This document shows, in pieces, positions 1-11,221 of a DNA stretch of 64,000 nucleotides. The notes under the pieces are model-generated. The model was given only the letters and a program-made list of their open reading frames with translations. It made no database searches and was not told where the DNA came from. The stretch is from Anaspis maculata (taxonomy: Eukaryota; Arthropoda; Insecta; Coleoptera; Scraptiidae), in the NCBI GenBank assembly GCA_949128115.1, contig OX421964.1, positions 18,686,892 through 18,750,891 on the forward strand, written 5' to 3'. Every line of letters starts with the position of its first letter. Position 1 is the stretch's first letter. The position numbers and the translations under genes are program-made.

Positions 1-3000
1 TCTGTTATCCATGTGCTAGGATGAAGCAGGAGTGGCTTATTCAGAGCATCCCTTTTCCTCTTCAGTAGATACCGAGGTAGATACCTACCATATGGAGCCC
101 CTCGGGTCTATAGTAGTAAACAAAAATTAATTTTTGCCTTGGGCAGTCAAACTGAACTTACCCGAAGTTAAACGGAGCCCTGCTTAAACATGATAGCTTG
201 GGACCACTGTGGGTTGCATTTATCGTCTCACCGGCCGGGATTTTGTCTCGCACGAACCGCCAGACGGCCCCGCGCTGCTTCGCTCGCATTTGCCCTGCCT
301 TTCAAACGACAAGCACCCGGTACCGGTGACACTAACACGATGCGAGTCATGCGACGACAATAAACAATAAAAATAGGTTAGGTTACGCTCTGACAAGCAA
401 TGACAACTGCAAGCTTGACCTTGGACTTGACGTTGACATGACGTTGACAATTGGTCCCAATAAGCCTATGTCGCGCCCTCTGGAATGCGTTTGCGAGAAT
501 GCCTCCCATTAAGCGAGCCATCAGGATAATTTTAACAAGTCAAGGTAATTTTTTCTAGAAACCCCTACAAAATCGGAGTATGAACAAATTGGAAATGCAC
601 CCAGCTGAACCATTACACATCACAACAAATATCACACTCTTTATTTCCCATTTCTTTGCTATTCTAGGGATGATACAGTGATGTTGACAATAATTTATGG
701 AAATACTAAGGCCCAGTTGCTCACTTCGAGTCCAATTTAAACTTGGTTTGGTTGTCATAGATTTAATTGTTGCAACACTGTAGCCTTTAAGAAAATTCAT
801 TAGCTCATTGGTTACGGCAGTTGTTGTTTGTTTATTTTATTTTCCTCATTTAAAACTTCATATTTATTTTCATGAGACTTGAGTTATAGAAATTATGATT
901 TAATTCAATAGTTTGTTGCCATCGTGAATATTATAATGTAGGAACGGCGCTTGCTTCCTCCTTCCACACTCGAATTGTTGTCACACGGCAAAAACCCTTA
1001 TCTTGTTTTCGAGCTCTGGCTTTTTCGAACTTCATGTAGTAGAATGAACATCTTTTAAACGTAGTCGGATCAGCTCCGCGATTTTCTTAAAAACTCCAAT
1101 ATTGATCTGAAAGTAAAAAAAGATTTGTCTATGAAGGAAGATCCGAGAAAATATTGTGATATTTTAAGATATCTCGTGCGGATGCTGGTGAGTACAATGA
1201 CAACCGGCGACGTCGGGCTTCAGTTTTTCATTTGCTTACTTTTCCTTCTAAATTTAATAATATAGATCCACCACCGACGGACTACCCACACGATATACCT
1301 ACTATGAATTAAGATCCACGAAAATCGATCAAATATTACCTCAGCGTTTCGAATTAATGTCAAGCCACCTATACGAAATTATCTGCCGTACTGAAGCAGC
1401 TGTATGCCGTACTGAAGCAGTTGTATGCCGTACTGAAGCTGAGAGGTCCTCATTCATATCGCCGCTACCTATCTTGTGATCTGCAACACAACAGTCAGCT
1501 TTATAATTATCTTCCGGCCGCCGCCGTGACGTTCTTCTCTTCTATCTCCAAGAACTATGAGCCTAACATCGAGAGTAAGAAATCTAGAAGTTAAGGTGCC
1601 CTTTTATTATTATTCGTGTGAATCGTTCGCGTACATTGTCCGTGGACATACAAAATTCTGCAGAATTAGGTTAACCCCCACGCCACGTCGTTTTCAAATC
1701 TTAAGTGTATTAGGGTACCCTGTTTTCTCGGTTTCCAGATTTACGGAGCTCGAGAAGAAGAAGAGAAAAGGCGTTAGGCCTGTAAAAGTCGTCTGTTTTC
1801 TATAACTCACCTGTATATCAAAGCTTAATTTATTCATCACATTTTCAATCACATGTACCGCAGTTAACTACAATACAAATTATTAATTTTTATTTTAAAT
1901 ACGCTTTCCTATTTACTTAATTTAGTCTTCAAATCAGTCATTTACATTTCTCTTTTAAAATTGGAGGAAGTGCCAAAGTATCTCAAAAATAACTTTTGTG
2001 GAGTGCCGTTCCTTCCCGATAGTTTCTCAGTATTGTGCCGTTCATGAGCGGATGGCGCCCTCTTGTTTCTGGTAAGTAGGTATTTTCCGTCCAACACCAA
2101 AAATTTCAAAGAACCTCCCCAAGCTGCCAAACCGAAAATAAAAACATCGAGCTGCCGAGCCGAGTTTTATCCAAAATTACGGGTATAACACAATTGAGCG
2201 ACTGGGCCTAAGTTATACGATGCAATAGACCTTTCCAATTTTACCTGTTAGGGTTCGTCAATGGAGGTGGCACATTTCTGATTTAGAGTTGGCAGGTCAA
2301 AATAAAATTGTCAGAAGTGGCTGCCAGTGTGGGAGAAATGTGTCAAGTGGTTTACAACGTCTTCTAAGGCTGTGTGCTTGTGCCCTGTTAGTTCATACCA
2401 AATCATCAGTCCTTAATCTACCCCGAATGGGGCGGGGCACGGCCTTGGAACACCGGGGCTTTCAAAGTGGTATTGTAATTCCAAGGTAAATTATCCTTAA
2501 ATCTTGATAGTAACAAGCGGGCGAATAGTGTCAGCTTTCTTGTTAACAGTTGTATCATAGTAATGGTTCATTTAAAAAATAGACATTTGGATAAAATTAA
2601 CCGAGAACAAGTTATTCTTATTTACAAAAAGAAAAAGAAATAAACAAAGTACAATGGGCATCTAGCTAGTATAGGGCTAGGCTCATTTCAATGAATAATT
2701 AAAAGTAGTGAATATCCGCAGAATTACAACCATAAGCAATCAGAACGTGGTCGCCAGATCTATAGGTTACGTCACTGTGAGTTATGTGACGTCAACCCGT
2801 AAGCGAGCTAGAGACTAATGTGGAATTTGAGCTCGCACATTCCCACTGCGACCATATTGTTAAAAAGGATGACTTATTCTCACCAACAGAGGGAAGCAAA
2901 ACTTGACGTCACAGCCTCTGCGCCTATATCGTGAGCTTTGAACAACGAGGTAATTTTTGTGACTAACCCAATAAAAGGTAGAGAGTTTTGAGCGCGTGAG

Positions 3001-4340
3001 AGCGTTATTTATCCCTACATTCTCGAGAGGGCGCGACTGTTTAGTTTCTAATACATTTATTCGCACGCGTATCCAACGACGCGGCGTTGTATGACATTCC
3101 GGCGTTTCCAACTATCAACGATTTACAAATAACTTTTTATATGAATATGAGACCAGAGGGATCCTACCTTTTTGGCTGGTCATCTACACTAAAAAGGGGC
3201 TTCACAAACCGATCCGCCGGGAGCATATGTATTAACGCGTGGTTGATTTAAAAAAAACAATTTGGGCACTAGAAAGTGGCGATTTCTAGGGCGAGATGTT
3301 TTCAAAAGTTTCAAACCCAAATATCTCAAAAATAAAGCCTCTGATCAAAATTTTGCAAGAGTGACTTTTTTCTCTGAATTAAAGGTAGAATTGAAAATTT
3401 GGAACCGTACCCAAAAATATCTAGGAGAGTGAAAAGTAGGGTAAAAAGGGGGAGGGTACCCCCTATCATCTTTGTCCCTAAAAATGTTCGTTAAAATGCG
3501 TAATCATTGGTTAATAGAGACCTGTGTTAGTAAACTTTGGTTTGAATTTGAATGAAATCGGTTGAACGGTTGAACGGAATAAAAACGGTTTTTATGCAAA
3601 AAAACCTGTTTTCAAAAAACCACTTTGAAGGCCTGTATCTCCGTTATTGAAATAAAACCCTATGCAGATTACTAATTGAGTTTTGTCTAGACGATAACGT
3701 ATATCGCTTCCATTCCTGTTGCCCTGTGTGGTCTTTATGGTTGAATTTCTGAAAAGAAACGTGTCACCGGTCACGTAGGTACTCAGTTATTGAGTTTATC
3801 GCAAAAATATTGAGTTATTGACGGAAAAAAGGGCCGTCCAATATACTGCATTCGCGTTAGCCTAAAAGGCAAGGGTTTCTAAGATTCTCTCTATCTTGGT
3901 TTATATTTAATTATTATTATTAAGCACCACTTACGTAGGGGACACCTGGGGAACTTTCATTATAAAGCGAACAATTTCTCATGTAGAGTAAGGTCGAGAA
4001 ATTATGGTGCCCGATTTGCTAGAGCCTCATAGCCAGCTATCAGGGAAAAAAATGGGTTCACATTTGAGTTCGTGTTGAAATCGAACATGTTCAACGTTTT
4101 GATGGATTTTGAAGCTTCCATTCAACCAAAGGTCTTCACAAATACCAAAGCCTTACAACACGGGCACAGAGCTATATTGAACCACTGCAGTTAGAAGGAA
4201 AATAACAAAAAAAATCGTTTGAATTACTGCTGAGTTGACAATTTGACAGCCGTTTGAATGCGCGCTAACCGGAAAGGTATGAACCTCAACAACCCAGGTG
4301 GAATTTAAAAGGACTATCAGTTTATCACTATTCAGTTTAG
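1..4340. other. No recognisable gene; repeat-rich intergenic or intronic DNA
   Basis: I see no conserved protein motif on either strand here. The open frames are short and have no homology I recognise. Around 1384-1441 there is a triple tandem repeat (separate entry). If the helicase gene at 5168 is a real gene, this region could be one of its introns, because its upstream exons are not visible anywhere in the window. Confidence 0.5.
1384..1441. repeat. Short tandem repeat, about 21 bp x 3
   Basis: Three consecutive copies of a unit reading TGCCGTACTGAAGCAGTTGTA, with small changes (CAGCTG versus CAGTTG in the first copy; the last is cut after GAAGC). No coding context is seen. Confidence 0.8.
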
Positions 4341-4455
4341 TCCGCAATTTCTTTGGAAGAGAGAAGCCCTTGATTTTGATGTTCGGATCCTCCACAATTT
4401 CTCTGGAAGAGAGAAGCCCTTGATTTTGATGTTCGGATCCTCCACAATTTCTCTG
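4341..4455. repeat. 50-bp direct tandem repeat, two copies plus a partial third
   Basis: The unit begins TCCRCAATTTCT, contains GGAAGAGAGAAGCCCTTG and ends GTTCGGATCC. Copies start at 4341 and 4391, and a truncated third at 4441. The first two differ at only a couple of positions, so the duplication is recent. It lies inside unassigned open frames on the minus strand (4153-4612) in which I recognise no domain. Because 50 is not a multiple of three, the duplication would shift any reading frame through it. Confidence 0.85.
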
Positions 4456-4793
4456 TTACTGACTGCAGCTTCAGTATCTTCCTCCAGTGTCTTTTCATTT
4501 CGAAAATTGCAGCTTGGAACTGTTTGACTGTAATCCAGTTTGAGCGTCTGGATTTCAACTTCAAACTGCTGTTGTCGGAAGGGAAGATATCCATGTCCTG
4601 AGTAATGGGCATTGTTGGATCTTATAGGAACCTCACATACTCCTTTTCAATAGCCTTTTCCTTCGAAGAACAGGTGGGTGATGTTAACCTAAACAGGCAG
4701 CTAAGAAGTCTGGGTAGATTTGACAGCTCCAGAGAATCCGCATTGCTTGATTCAGCTTGTTGCTGTTGCTATGTCGCCAGTGATGAGTTGTAT

Positions 4794-4887
4794 GCATAAA
4801 CGAAGTAGATGCTGGCTACTACTACGATTTTTCAAGACTTATCCTCCAAAAACTTAGTACTAGACTAGCATCTATTTCGTTTTATGC
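4794..4887. repeat. Short hairpin, about 28-bp stem and ~35-nt loop
   Basis: The left arm begins GCATAAACGAAGTAGATGCT. The right arm, read as reverse complement, begins GCATAAAACGAAATAGATGC. The whole structure is about 94 bp. The size would suit a microRNA precursor, but a remnant of a miniature inverted-repeat element is equally possible. Nothing in the sequence separates the two. Confidence 0.6.
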
Positions 4888-5167
4888 ACACCACCCAATG
4901 TTTATGTACCTGCTTTCATCCAAACAGTAGCACAATATTCCTCTGGCGAGTAGACCAAGGCAATGGTTATCCGAAGAGTAGTGGCATCGACATCGGCAAC
5001 CCATATAGTTCCTGCAAGTCTCTGTACCAGGTTCTTTTGTATCTCCATCTTGGCGGTAAATCTCTCCAAGTTCCGCTTGGAGGACAGCGTATATTAATAT
5101 GTATACTCTTAATAATTTGCCCTCGACGTACGAGAAAAATACGCCTAACGTAATCGTAAACTTGCAG

Positions 5168-6426
5168 GTGTCTTGGATTCAGTCTTTGCCAAAAATCGAA
5201 CGCAACGAAGACGCCGATCAGGGGCCGTACGCCATAATTCTGGCGCCCACTCGTGAGCTCGCCCAGCAAATCGAAGAAGAAACCGTAAAATTCGGCCAGC
5301 CCTTGGGCATCCGCACCGTTGTGGTCGTGGGCGGTCTGAGCCGCGAAGAACAAGGTTTCCGCCTGAGAATGGGCTGCGAAATCGTAATCGCCACGCCCGG
5401 ACGTCTCATAGACGTCCTGGAAAACCGCTACCTGGTCTTGAACCAGTGCACGTACATCGTCATGGACGAAGCCGATCGCATGATCGATCTGGGCTTCGAA
5501 CCCGACGTCCAGAAAATCCTCGAGTACATGCCCGTGACGAACCTGAAACCCGACACCGAAGAAGCCGAAGACAGCAGAGTCCTCCTGGCGAATTACAACA
5601 GCAAGAAAAAGTAGCGGCAGACGGTCATGTTCACCGCCACCATGCCGCCGGCGGTGGAAAAACTGGCGAGGACTTACCTGCGGAGACCCGCCGTGGTCTA
5701 CATCGGGTCGATAGGCAAGCCGACCGAGACGGTCGAGCAAATCGTGCACATCTTGACCGAGAACGACAAGAGACGAAAACTTATGGAGTACCTGTCGAAA
5801 GGCGTCGATCCTCCCGTTATCATTTTCGTCAACCAAAAGAAAGGCGCCGACGTTTTGGCCAAGGGCCTCGAGAAACTTGGATACAACGCTTGCACCCTCC
5901 ACGGTGGCAAAGGACAAGAACAGAGAGAGTACGCCCTGGCCAGTCTCAAGTCGGGCGCCAAAGATATTCTGGTGGCCACTGACGTTGCAGGCAGAGGTAT
6001 CGACATCAAAGACGTGTCCGTGGTCATCAACTATGACATGGCCAAAACTATCGAGGGTAAGTGCTTTGTTAACGGTTGCGTTTTTGTTCTTTTTATTATC
6101 TTAATCATCCCCAAGAGTAGCTAGTAAAACAAATATTTTAAGGCCACAGAATACAAATGCGTCGTCTTCAAAACGGAAGAACGGGCGAACTAACCGAGCG
6201 ATTTTCAGATTATACTCATCGCATTGGACGCACCGGACGTGCCGGGAAGACCGGCATAGCTGTCAGTTTCTGTACGAATGACGACTCGGCACTATTCTAC
6301 GATCTGAAACAGATGTTGCTGTCGTCTCCTGTGTCGACTTGTCCGCCCGAATTGATGAACCATCCTAAGTGTCAAGTTCGACCAAACCAGCCGAAGCGCA
6401 GAAGAGACGAGATGATTTTTGCTTAG
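5168..6426 (+). pseudogene. Prp28/DDX23-like spliceosomal DEAD-box helicase, C-terminal part, with in-frame stop
   Basis: This encodes the C-terminal part of the U5 snRNP DEAD-box ATPase that remodels U1/U6 at the 5' splice site. Exon 5168-6056 follows a TTGCAG acceptor. An intron of about 150 bp (GTAAGT at 6057 to TTTCAG at 6208) splits an Asp codon, and the last exon runs 6209-6426. Visible motifs in order: PTRELAQQ (Ia), TPGR (Ib), DEAD (II), TAT in FTATMPP (III), IIFVNQKKG (IV), [10 protein letters not shown] (V) and HRIGRTGRAGK (VI). The C-terminus, ending in MIFA, matches the DDX23 family. The family's RS-rich N-terminus, Q motif and motif I (GSGKT) are not found upstream in this window. 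A TAG at 5612-5614 interrupts the frame just before [12 protein letters not shown], where homologues carry Tyr, so a single TAC-to-TAG change explains it. The rest is unbroken. It is either a young broken or partial copy or a real gene with a base error and a long upstream intron. Confidence 0.75.
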
Positions 6427-7084
6427 TTTTATTTTTATTCCATATCCGCCATATGTATTCAGTTGAGTGGCGACATCTATGGATTAGCCGCAAAAGCAAA
6501 ACAAATGGACAGGAACTGTTTTGTTATCGCTACACCAAATGCGTATTACGCTTACCAAACTTACACACTTAGCAGTTAGGATTATTTTATTTCAGCCATT
6601 AATATTAGTAAGTATTTTTCCGTTTTCTAAAAAATCGTTTATATCAACAACAAAAATTTGTTTCACTAATGAACCTACTTGAACTACCTGAGGTCTTAAG
6701 AGTAGGATAACAGTTCGCAAGCTGTGACTGCTTTCGAAATTGCGGGGGGTGATAGGCAACGAAACTTGCGACTGATCCAGAGAAGATCCTCAGAAAGAGG
6801 CATTTATTGCCGACATTCTGCGAGGTAACGGGTGATGGAGGGTTGGATGTGGTGGCGTTTGTTGTCTGGTGTGGCGGTGGTGTTAAGTCGATGAGCTGTC
6901 GCTTCCTGATGCGAATAATCTCCTAAATCTGTAGAATTTCGTGATTTCAGAATATTTTTTCTAAAGAATCAGACTTGCCCGACGGTCTGAAGTGAAGACT
7001 TTGGAACGCAAATTGCCCGGAAGGGGAAGCCTCGGATAAAGCGGACAGAATTATAAAATTGAAATAACAGGTAGCCACTTGAGT
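6427..7084. other. Intergenic, nothing recognised
   Basis: The stretch lies between the convergent helicase (+) and ppk copy A (-). Both 3' untranslated ends must fall here. I see no further gene or clear repeat. Confidence 0.5.
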
Positions 7085-7162
7085 AACTACAAATATATAA
7101 TTCTATCTACAAGAAAGTTAGGTGGGAATTAGGACCCAACAGTGGTCATTTTATGTTACATT

Positions 7163-10100
7163 TCAAGAATTGGAATGACTTCTCCGTCTGAGCTTTAGTC
7201 GGTAATCATCGACCCGCAATAAATTACCAGCATTCAAGTCTTCGTAAGAGGGCGGTTTGACGCGTATCGTTTTTTGTCGCTTATTTTCCTTCTTTCTGAT
7301 AATTTTCTCTTTGTTCGAGCTGTCGGAAACTAAGCGTATGGTGAAAAAATACACCAATTCCACCGCTGACACAAAACTGAAGCCGGTGAAGAGGCCCAAT
7401 AATCCGCCATAGTATGCTGAAATTATATTGTCGTACATTACATTTTGCGGTAAGGTAAAGGTGATGTTTTGAAATGATAGAAAGTAAAAAACTCATTACC
7501 TAAGAGGGTATGCCAGCTGAAGGACACGTCTTTTCGGTTCCTTGTCGCCACCAAATCGTTGAAGTACACCCGGATGACGCTTTGGTCTTTGATTGCAATG
7601 CCACCGCTGAAGCAAAATACAAGAAAAAAAACATCAACGCTCTAAAATTACTCGGAAAAAAACTTACAACAAATTCAGCTGGTTATTGGAATACTTCCTG
7701 GTGAACACTCCCGACGACGATTCCGCCAAATAGCTCACGTATTCGCAGTCGGGCAGGCAACCGCACGTGTTGTGTTCCGTTCCCAAGGGATGGTACGACT
7801 TTTCAGAGGATACGTCGTATCCGGGGACCGAGCTGATGATCATATCTTGAGAAATGCGTTACAAACTGAGTTGGCACACTTCCAGCTCGGCACGAATTTC
7901 TAGATACCGCGCGCTGAAGCGAGTGTTCCATTGGACTTCATCGTGTGACGTCAAAGCGCTGTGTCGCTCTTGTCAATGAAACCAATCAAGACGCTCGTCC
8001 CAGCGCGCCGAATTTGAAATCTTCACGTGAGACACTATTTATGCGCCCAAGAAATTAATATAATACCTACTTACGTCTGTTCTCTGTTAAACAAGCAACA
8101 TCACGTAACGTGCATATTTTACGTTTCGGGTAAGTTCCTGAAATATGGAAGTCAAGGGGTAGATCACTGGGGTGTAGGGTGGTAAAGTGTACAACGGATT
8201 TTAACACCTTAGGGCTCGATACCAAGTTGCAGGCGCAAAAGTAAGGACGGCGTAACTTGCCAAATAGAGCGGTCTGATTGGCCGTTGCTATAGTAACCGC
8301 ACTTAGGCGGTCTCAACCCCAATTTGGTATCAAGCCGTTAGAAATCTTCAGAAATTTTTAGAAATTCCACGGATTTCTACGGGATTTCTGAGGTGGAAGT
8401 ACCTGCGGGATTGTCGTAAAAAAACTGGATGCAACCGCACAGTCTCAGACTAACGTTCATCCTGCATTCGGACAGGCAATTGTGGAAACTGTACTGGGCG
8501 AAATTGTGCAGCATTCTTTCGTCTGGGAACAAGCAGTTTCGTTTTTTGACGTCCATGCTGCGTATGTTCTCGGTCGAGTACGTGATCGTGGGGCTGATTC
8601 CGATCAAACTGATGATGCGTTTTTCCACCATCATGCTCTGGATGGACCAGTTAGGAAAATCGTATGAGTTGTGGATCAAAACCTGTGAGAAGTTTTGTCA
8701 ATGCTTGAGCGTTAAGTGTTGGTGAGTACCTACCTAAGTAGCTGTGTAGTCAACTAGTGTAGGTGAGTGTAATGTATAAATAAGGCATGTCATGTAATGG
8801 ACCTTACTGTATCTGGTAAATGTACTTGCCTCGGTACTTGCATTTCATTTCTAGCCATCAGTAGTTTTTGAACTACGAAGTGGAAAATATGGCTTCATGG
8901 CTTCTTCCCTGGTGGCTGCGGTAGATACATTTTGTTGTCCTCAAAATTGCAGCTGTATATTTATCTAGAACTCTCCAAGCGTTCCGCTCGAAAGACTTTG
9001 GTGCAGTCTTTGGAGCCCGCTTCACCATTTGCCCTATCATATGGTACCATGGTAGTCTACATGCAGTAGTGGTAAGTATTCAGTTCAAATTTTATACAGG
9101 TATCCGTATTCAGGGTGACTGGGTGAGATCTTCTAATAACATTATTAGTAAGTATCCGTGAGAAGTTAATTGAGTTTGTGGAATTGTGGATGCTTGTAAT
9201 GTTCCGATGGGTTATCAGCGAGATTATCAGCTTGCATACTTGCAGAGTAATCCCTTGATTGCCTCTAATTCAAATAACTTTGGTCAAGATATTTTAACAC
9301 TTTAACTCCCACGTGTACCATTTCTGGTACACACTGAACCTTACCCTGGAACCCGTGTGCCCACATTTGGTCACAATTTTGGGGTGTTCAGGGGACTTCA
9401 CAGGTGAAAACAAAATGCCAAGCATGCGACAAAAAGTAAATGTGCATGAACTGCTTCTTCAAAATAAAAAAAAGTGTGCCCCGAAAATTGTATACACGTA
9501 TGTCGTATCTATTTTCAATCCAAAGAATTGACTTTTTTTATCTAAAACTGTGCGTAGGTGCCAATTTTGATCACGGCCCTTTTACCCTTTTCAAATTTTT
9601 TAAAAAAATTGGGATTCTTGTTTTTTTTTGTACTTTTTTGATAATAAACTAACTGAAAACCAAAAAAAAAAACACGTGGGTTGAGGGGATTTTTTTCGAA
9701 ATACCCCCTTGGGAGTCAAAGTGTTGATATACCTACAGATAAATATAGGGAAGAAGTCAAGAAGGTATCTTTATAACGGCCAATATCAGATTCCAATACA
9801 GGCCAGATAAAGTCGGAGTGATTTTGATACAGTACCTACCTGCCTACTTGCAATACGTTCAGGTCAAGCCTTTTGATACGCACCCTATGTCCAACTGACG
9901 ATATTTGCGTCGCAAAATAATCATCGGGCTCACTGTTGACCAAAACCTCCAAAGCGGTCAAGTAACCGCATGCTGACACCCTTCTGGGATGCTTGGGAAT
10001 CTTGTTCGCTAACGACCTGCAAACGAAATTAACTGCACGTTTCCACCAAAGTCAACAGAGAAGGCTATACCCGGCAAATGTGTGGTTTTTCAAAGCGTAA

Positions 10101-10848
10101 TAATTGAACGAACAGCAAAACCCTTCCGAAGTCGGAATCTGCTCGAATATGCTCTCGCAACGTTTCTCTTCGCCTTTCCACTTGCACCTCTGCAAGAGTC
10201 GGTTGCAGTTCGGCGCCAGCTTCTCCAAGACCTTCTCGATCGTCTTATCGTTCGATTCCAGAATGTCCTGCAGTTTGGTGTAGTTCCGACTGGGAATGTC
10301 CCGGTTATTGTTGAAAATCAACTGGACCAGCAGCTTGAACTGCAGAGCCTGTTCTTCAATTGATCTGTTGCTGTACTGATCTTTATTGGAGTTTCTGGAA
10401 TTCTTTCTTCATTAGAATAAAAATGTTGCATAGCAAATCATTTAAACTAGGCGGTACACGTACAATTCGCTGGCTAATTTATACGCTTCGTGTTTCGAAA
10501 TTTTATTGTAGCTACAAATCGTCACTGCTGGGAACGGGTAATTCCAGATGGGATGGTGCGTGGAGTCGGTCACCAAAAGCGTAGGGCTCAGCTGGAAATT
10601 GTTCCAGGCGATGCAGAGCAAAGTCACAGCGGTCACCAACGAAATCAGCACGATTATAACCCAGAACACTCTAGAAAATTGCGCTGATTGAAATGTTCCG
10701 CTTGTTCAAGTGAATTTCAGTACCTTTCAAGTAAAATTCGCTTGGGTAAAACTATGAAGCGGTATCCGTGCAGGGCTGTGTTCAAGCAAAACTGTTTGGC
10801 TTCGTACTTGAGCATGCCGCACAACGTTACTTTATTATCGGGTGGCAT
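7163..10848 (-). CDS. Pickpocket-type DEG/ENaC sodium channel subunit, copy A (complete, 8 exons)
   Basis: This is a subunit of a plasma-membrane degenerin/epithelial sodium channel of the insect pickpocket type. Exons read from 10848 downwards: 10848-10724, 10670-10464, 10394-10071, 10016-9848, 8682-8403, 7845-7668, 7606-7500 and 7416-7163. All junctions are GT-AG, all phases agree, and they give 547 residues. The start lies in MPPDNKVTLCG. The conserved His-Gly is at residues 27-28, TM1 at about 43-63, a Cys-rich extracellular loop follows (CGCLPDC in exon 6), and TM2 starts near residue 467 with the GFS selectivity filter at 475-477. The short basic tail is cytoplasmic. Introns of only 54-69 bp occur in the 5' half. 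A 126-bp MITE lies in the intron between exons 5 and 6. The ligand or sensory modality cannot be inferred. Copy B at 42765-50612 is its duplicate. Confidence 0.92.
8212..8337. mobile_element. PIF/Harbinger-like MITE (GGCTCGATACCAAGTTG family), copy 1
   Basis: The element is 126 bp, with terminal inverted repeats GGGCTCGATACCAAGTTG on the left and the complement of AATTTGGTATCAAGCCG on the right. It is flanked by TTA target duplications at 8209-8211 and 8338-8340. A 3-bp TWA duplication is the known mark of PIF/Harbinger elements. It lies in the ppk copy A intron between exons 5 and 6. The same family recurs in the opposite orientation at 27604-27739. Confidence 0.8.
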
Positions 10849-11185
10849 TTTTCTATTTTTTCAAGTACAAGCTCTGTTGAATAACCAGGTTCTAGATTTC
10901 AATTTCCATGCGAGGGATCACCTAGGTGAAACTTTGACTGATTGGTTCCACCTGCAGCGGGATAGTATTCAAATATTCATTCATTTCCTGTGTTGTGAGT
11001 GTTGGTTTGTATCCGGCTGGGCATTTAATTACGTATCGATTCGAACTTTTGTTTTCGTTTTGCTGTTGCATTTTAGCTAATCGACCGTGATTTTGAATTT
11101 AATAATTAAAATGTTTCCTGTTGCGTACCTAACTCTATCAATTTGATGAAGACACGTCACGATTTGTGATTTGATATGACATCCA
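10849..11185 (-). promoter_or_regulatory. Upstream region of ppk copy A, conserved with copy B
   Basis: The DNA just upstream of the copy A start is recognisably the same as 50613-50942 upstream of copy B. For example, GTTGTGAGTGTTGGTTTG and CCGTGATTTTGAATTTAA occur in both. The duplicated block therefore includes the likely promoter and 5' untranslated region. I cannot assign a TATA box or start site. Similarity fades near 11185, the apparent duplication edge. Confidence 0.45.
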
Positions 11186-11221
11186 GTTATATCCATGATC
11201 TTTGGTAATACATTATTTCAA

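Noticed and set aside
4967..5917. Minus-strand open frame of 316 codons
   Set aside because: It is the complement of the helicase exon; its composition is a shadow and it has no homology.
9848..10071. Apparent frameshift and stop in ppk copy A after HTFAG
   Set aside because: A 54-bp intron (donor GTATAG at 10070, acceptor TTTGCAG at 10017) removes the stop and restores the frame; copy B has the same intron.
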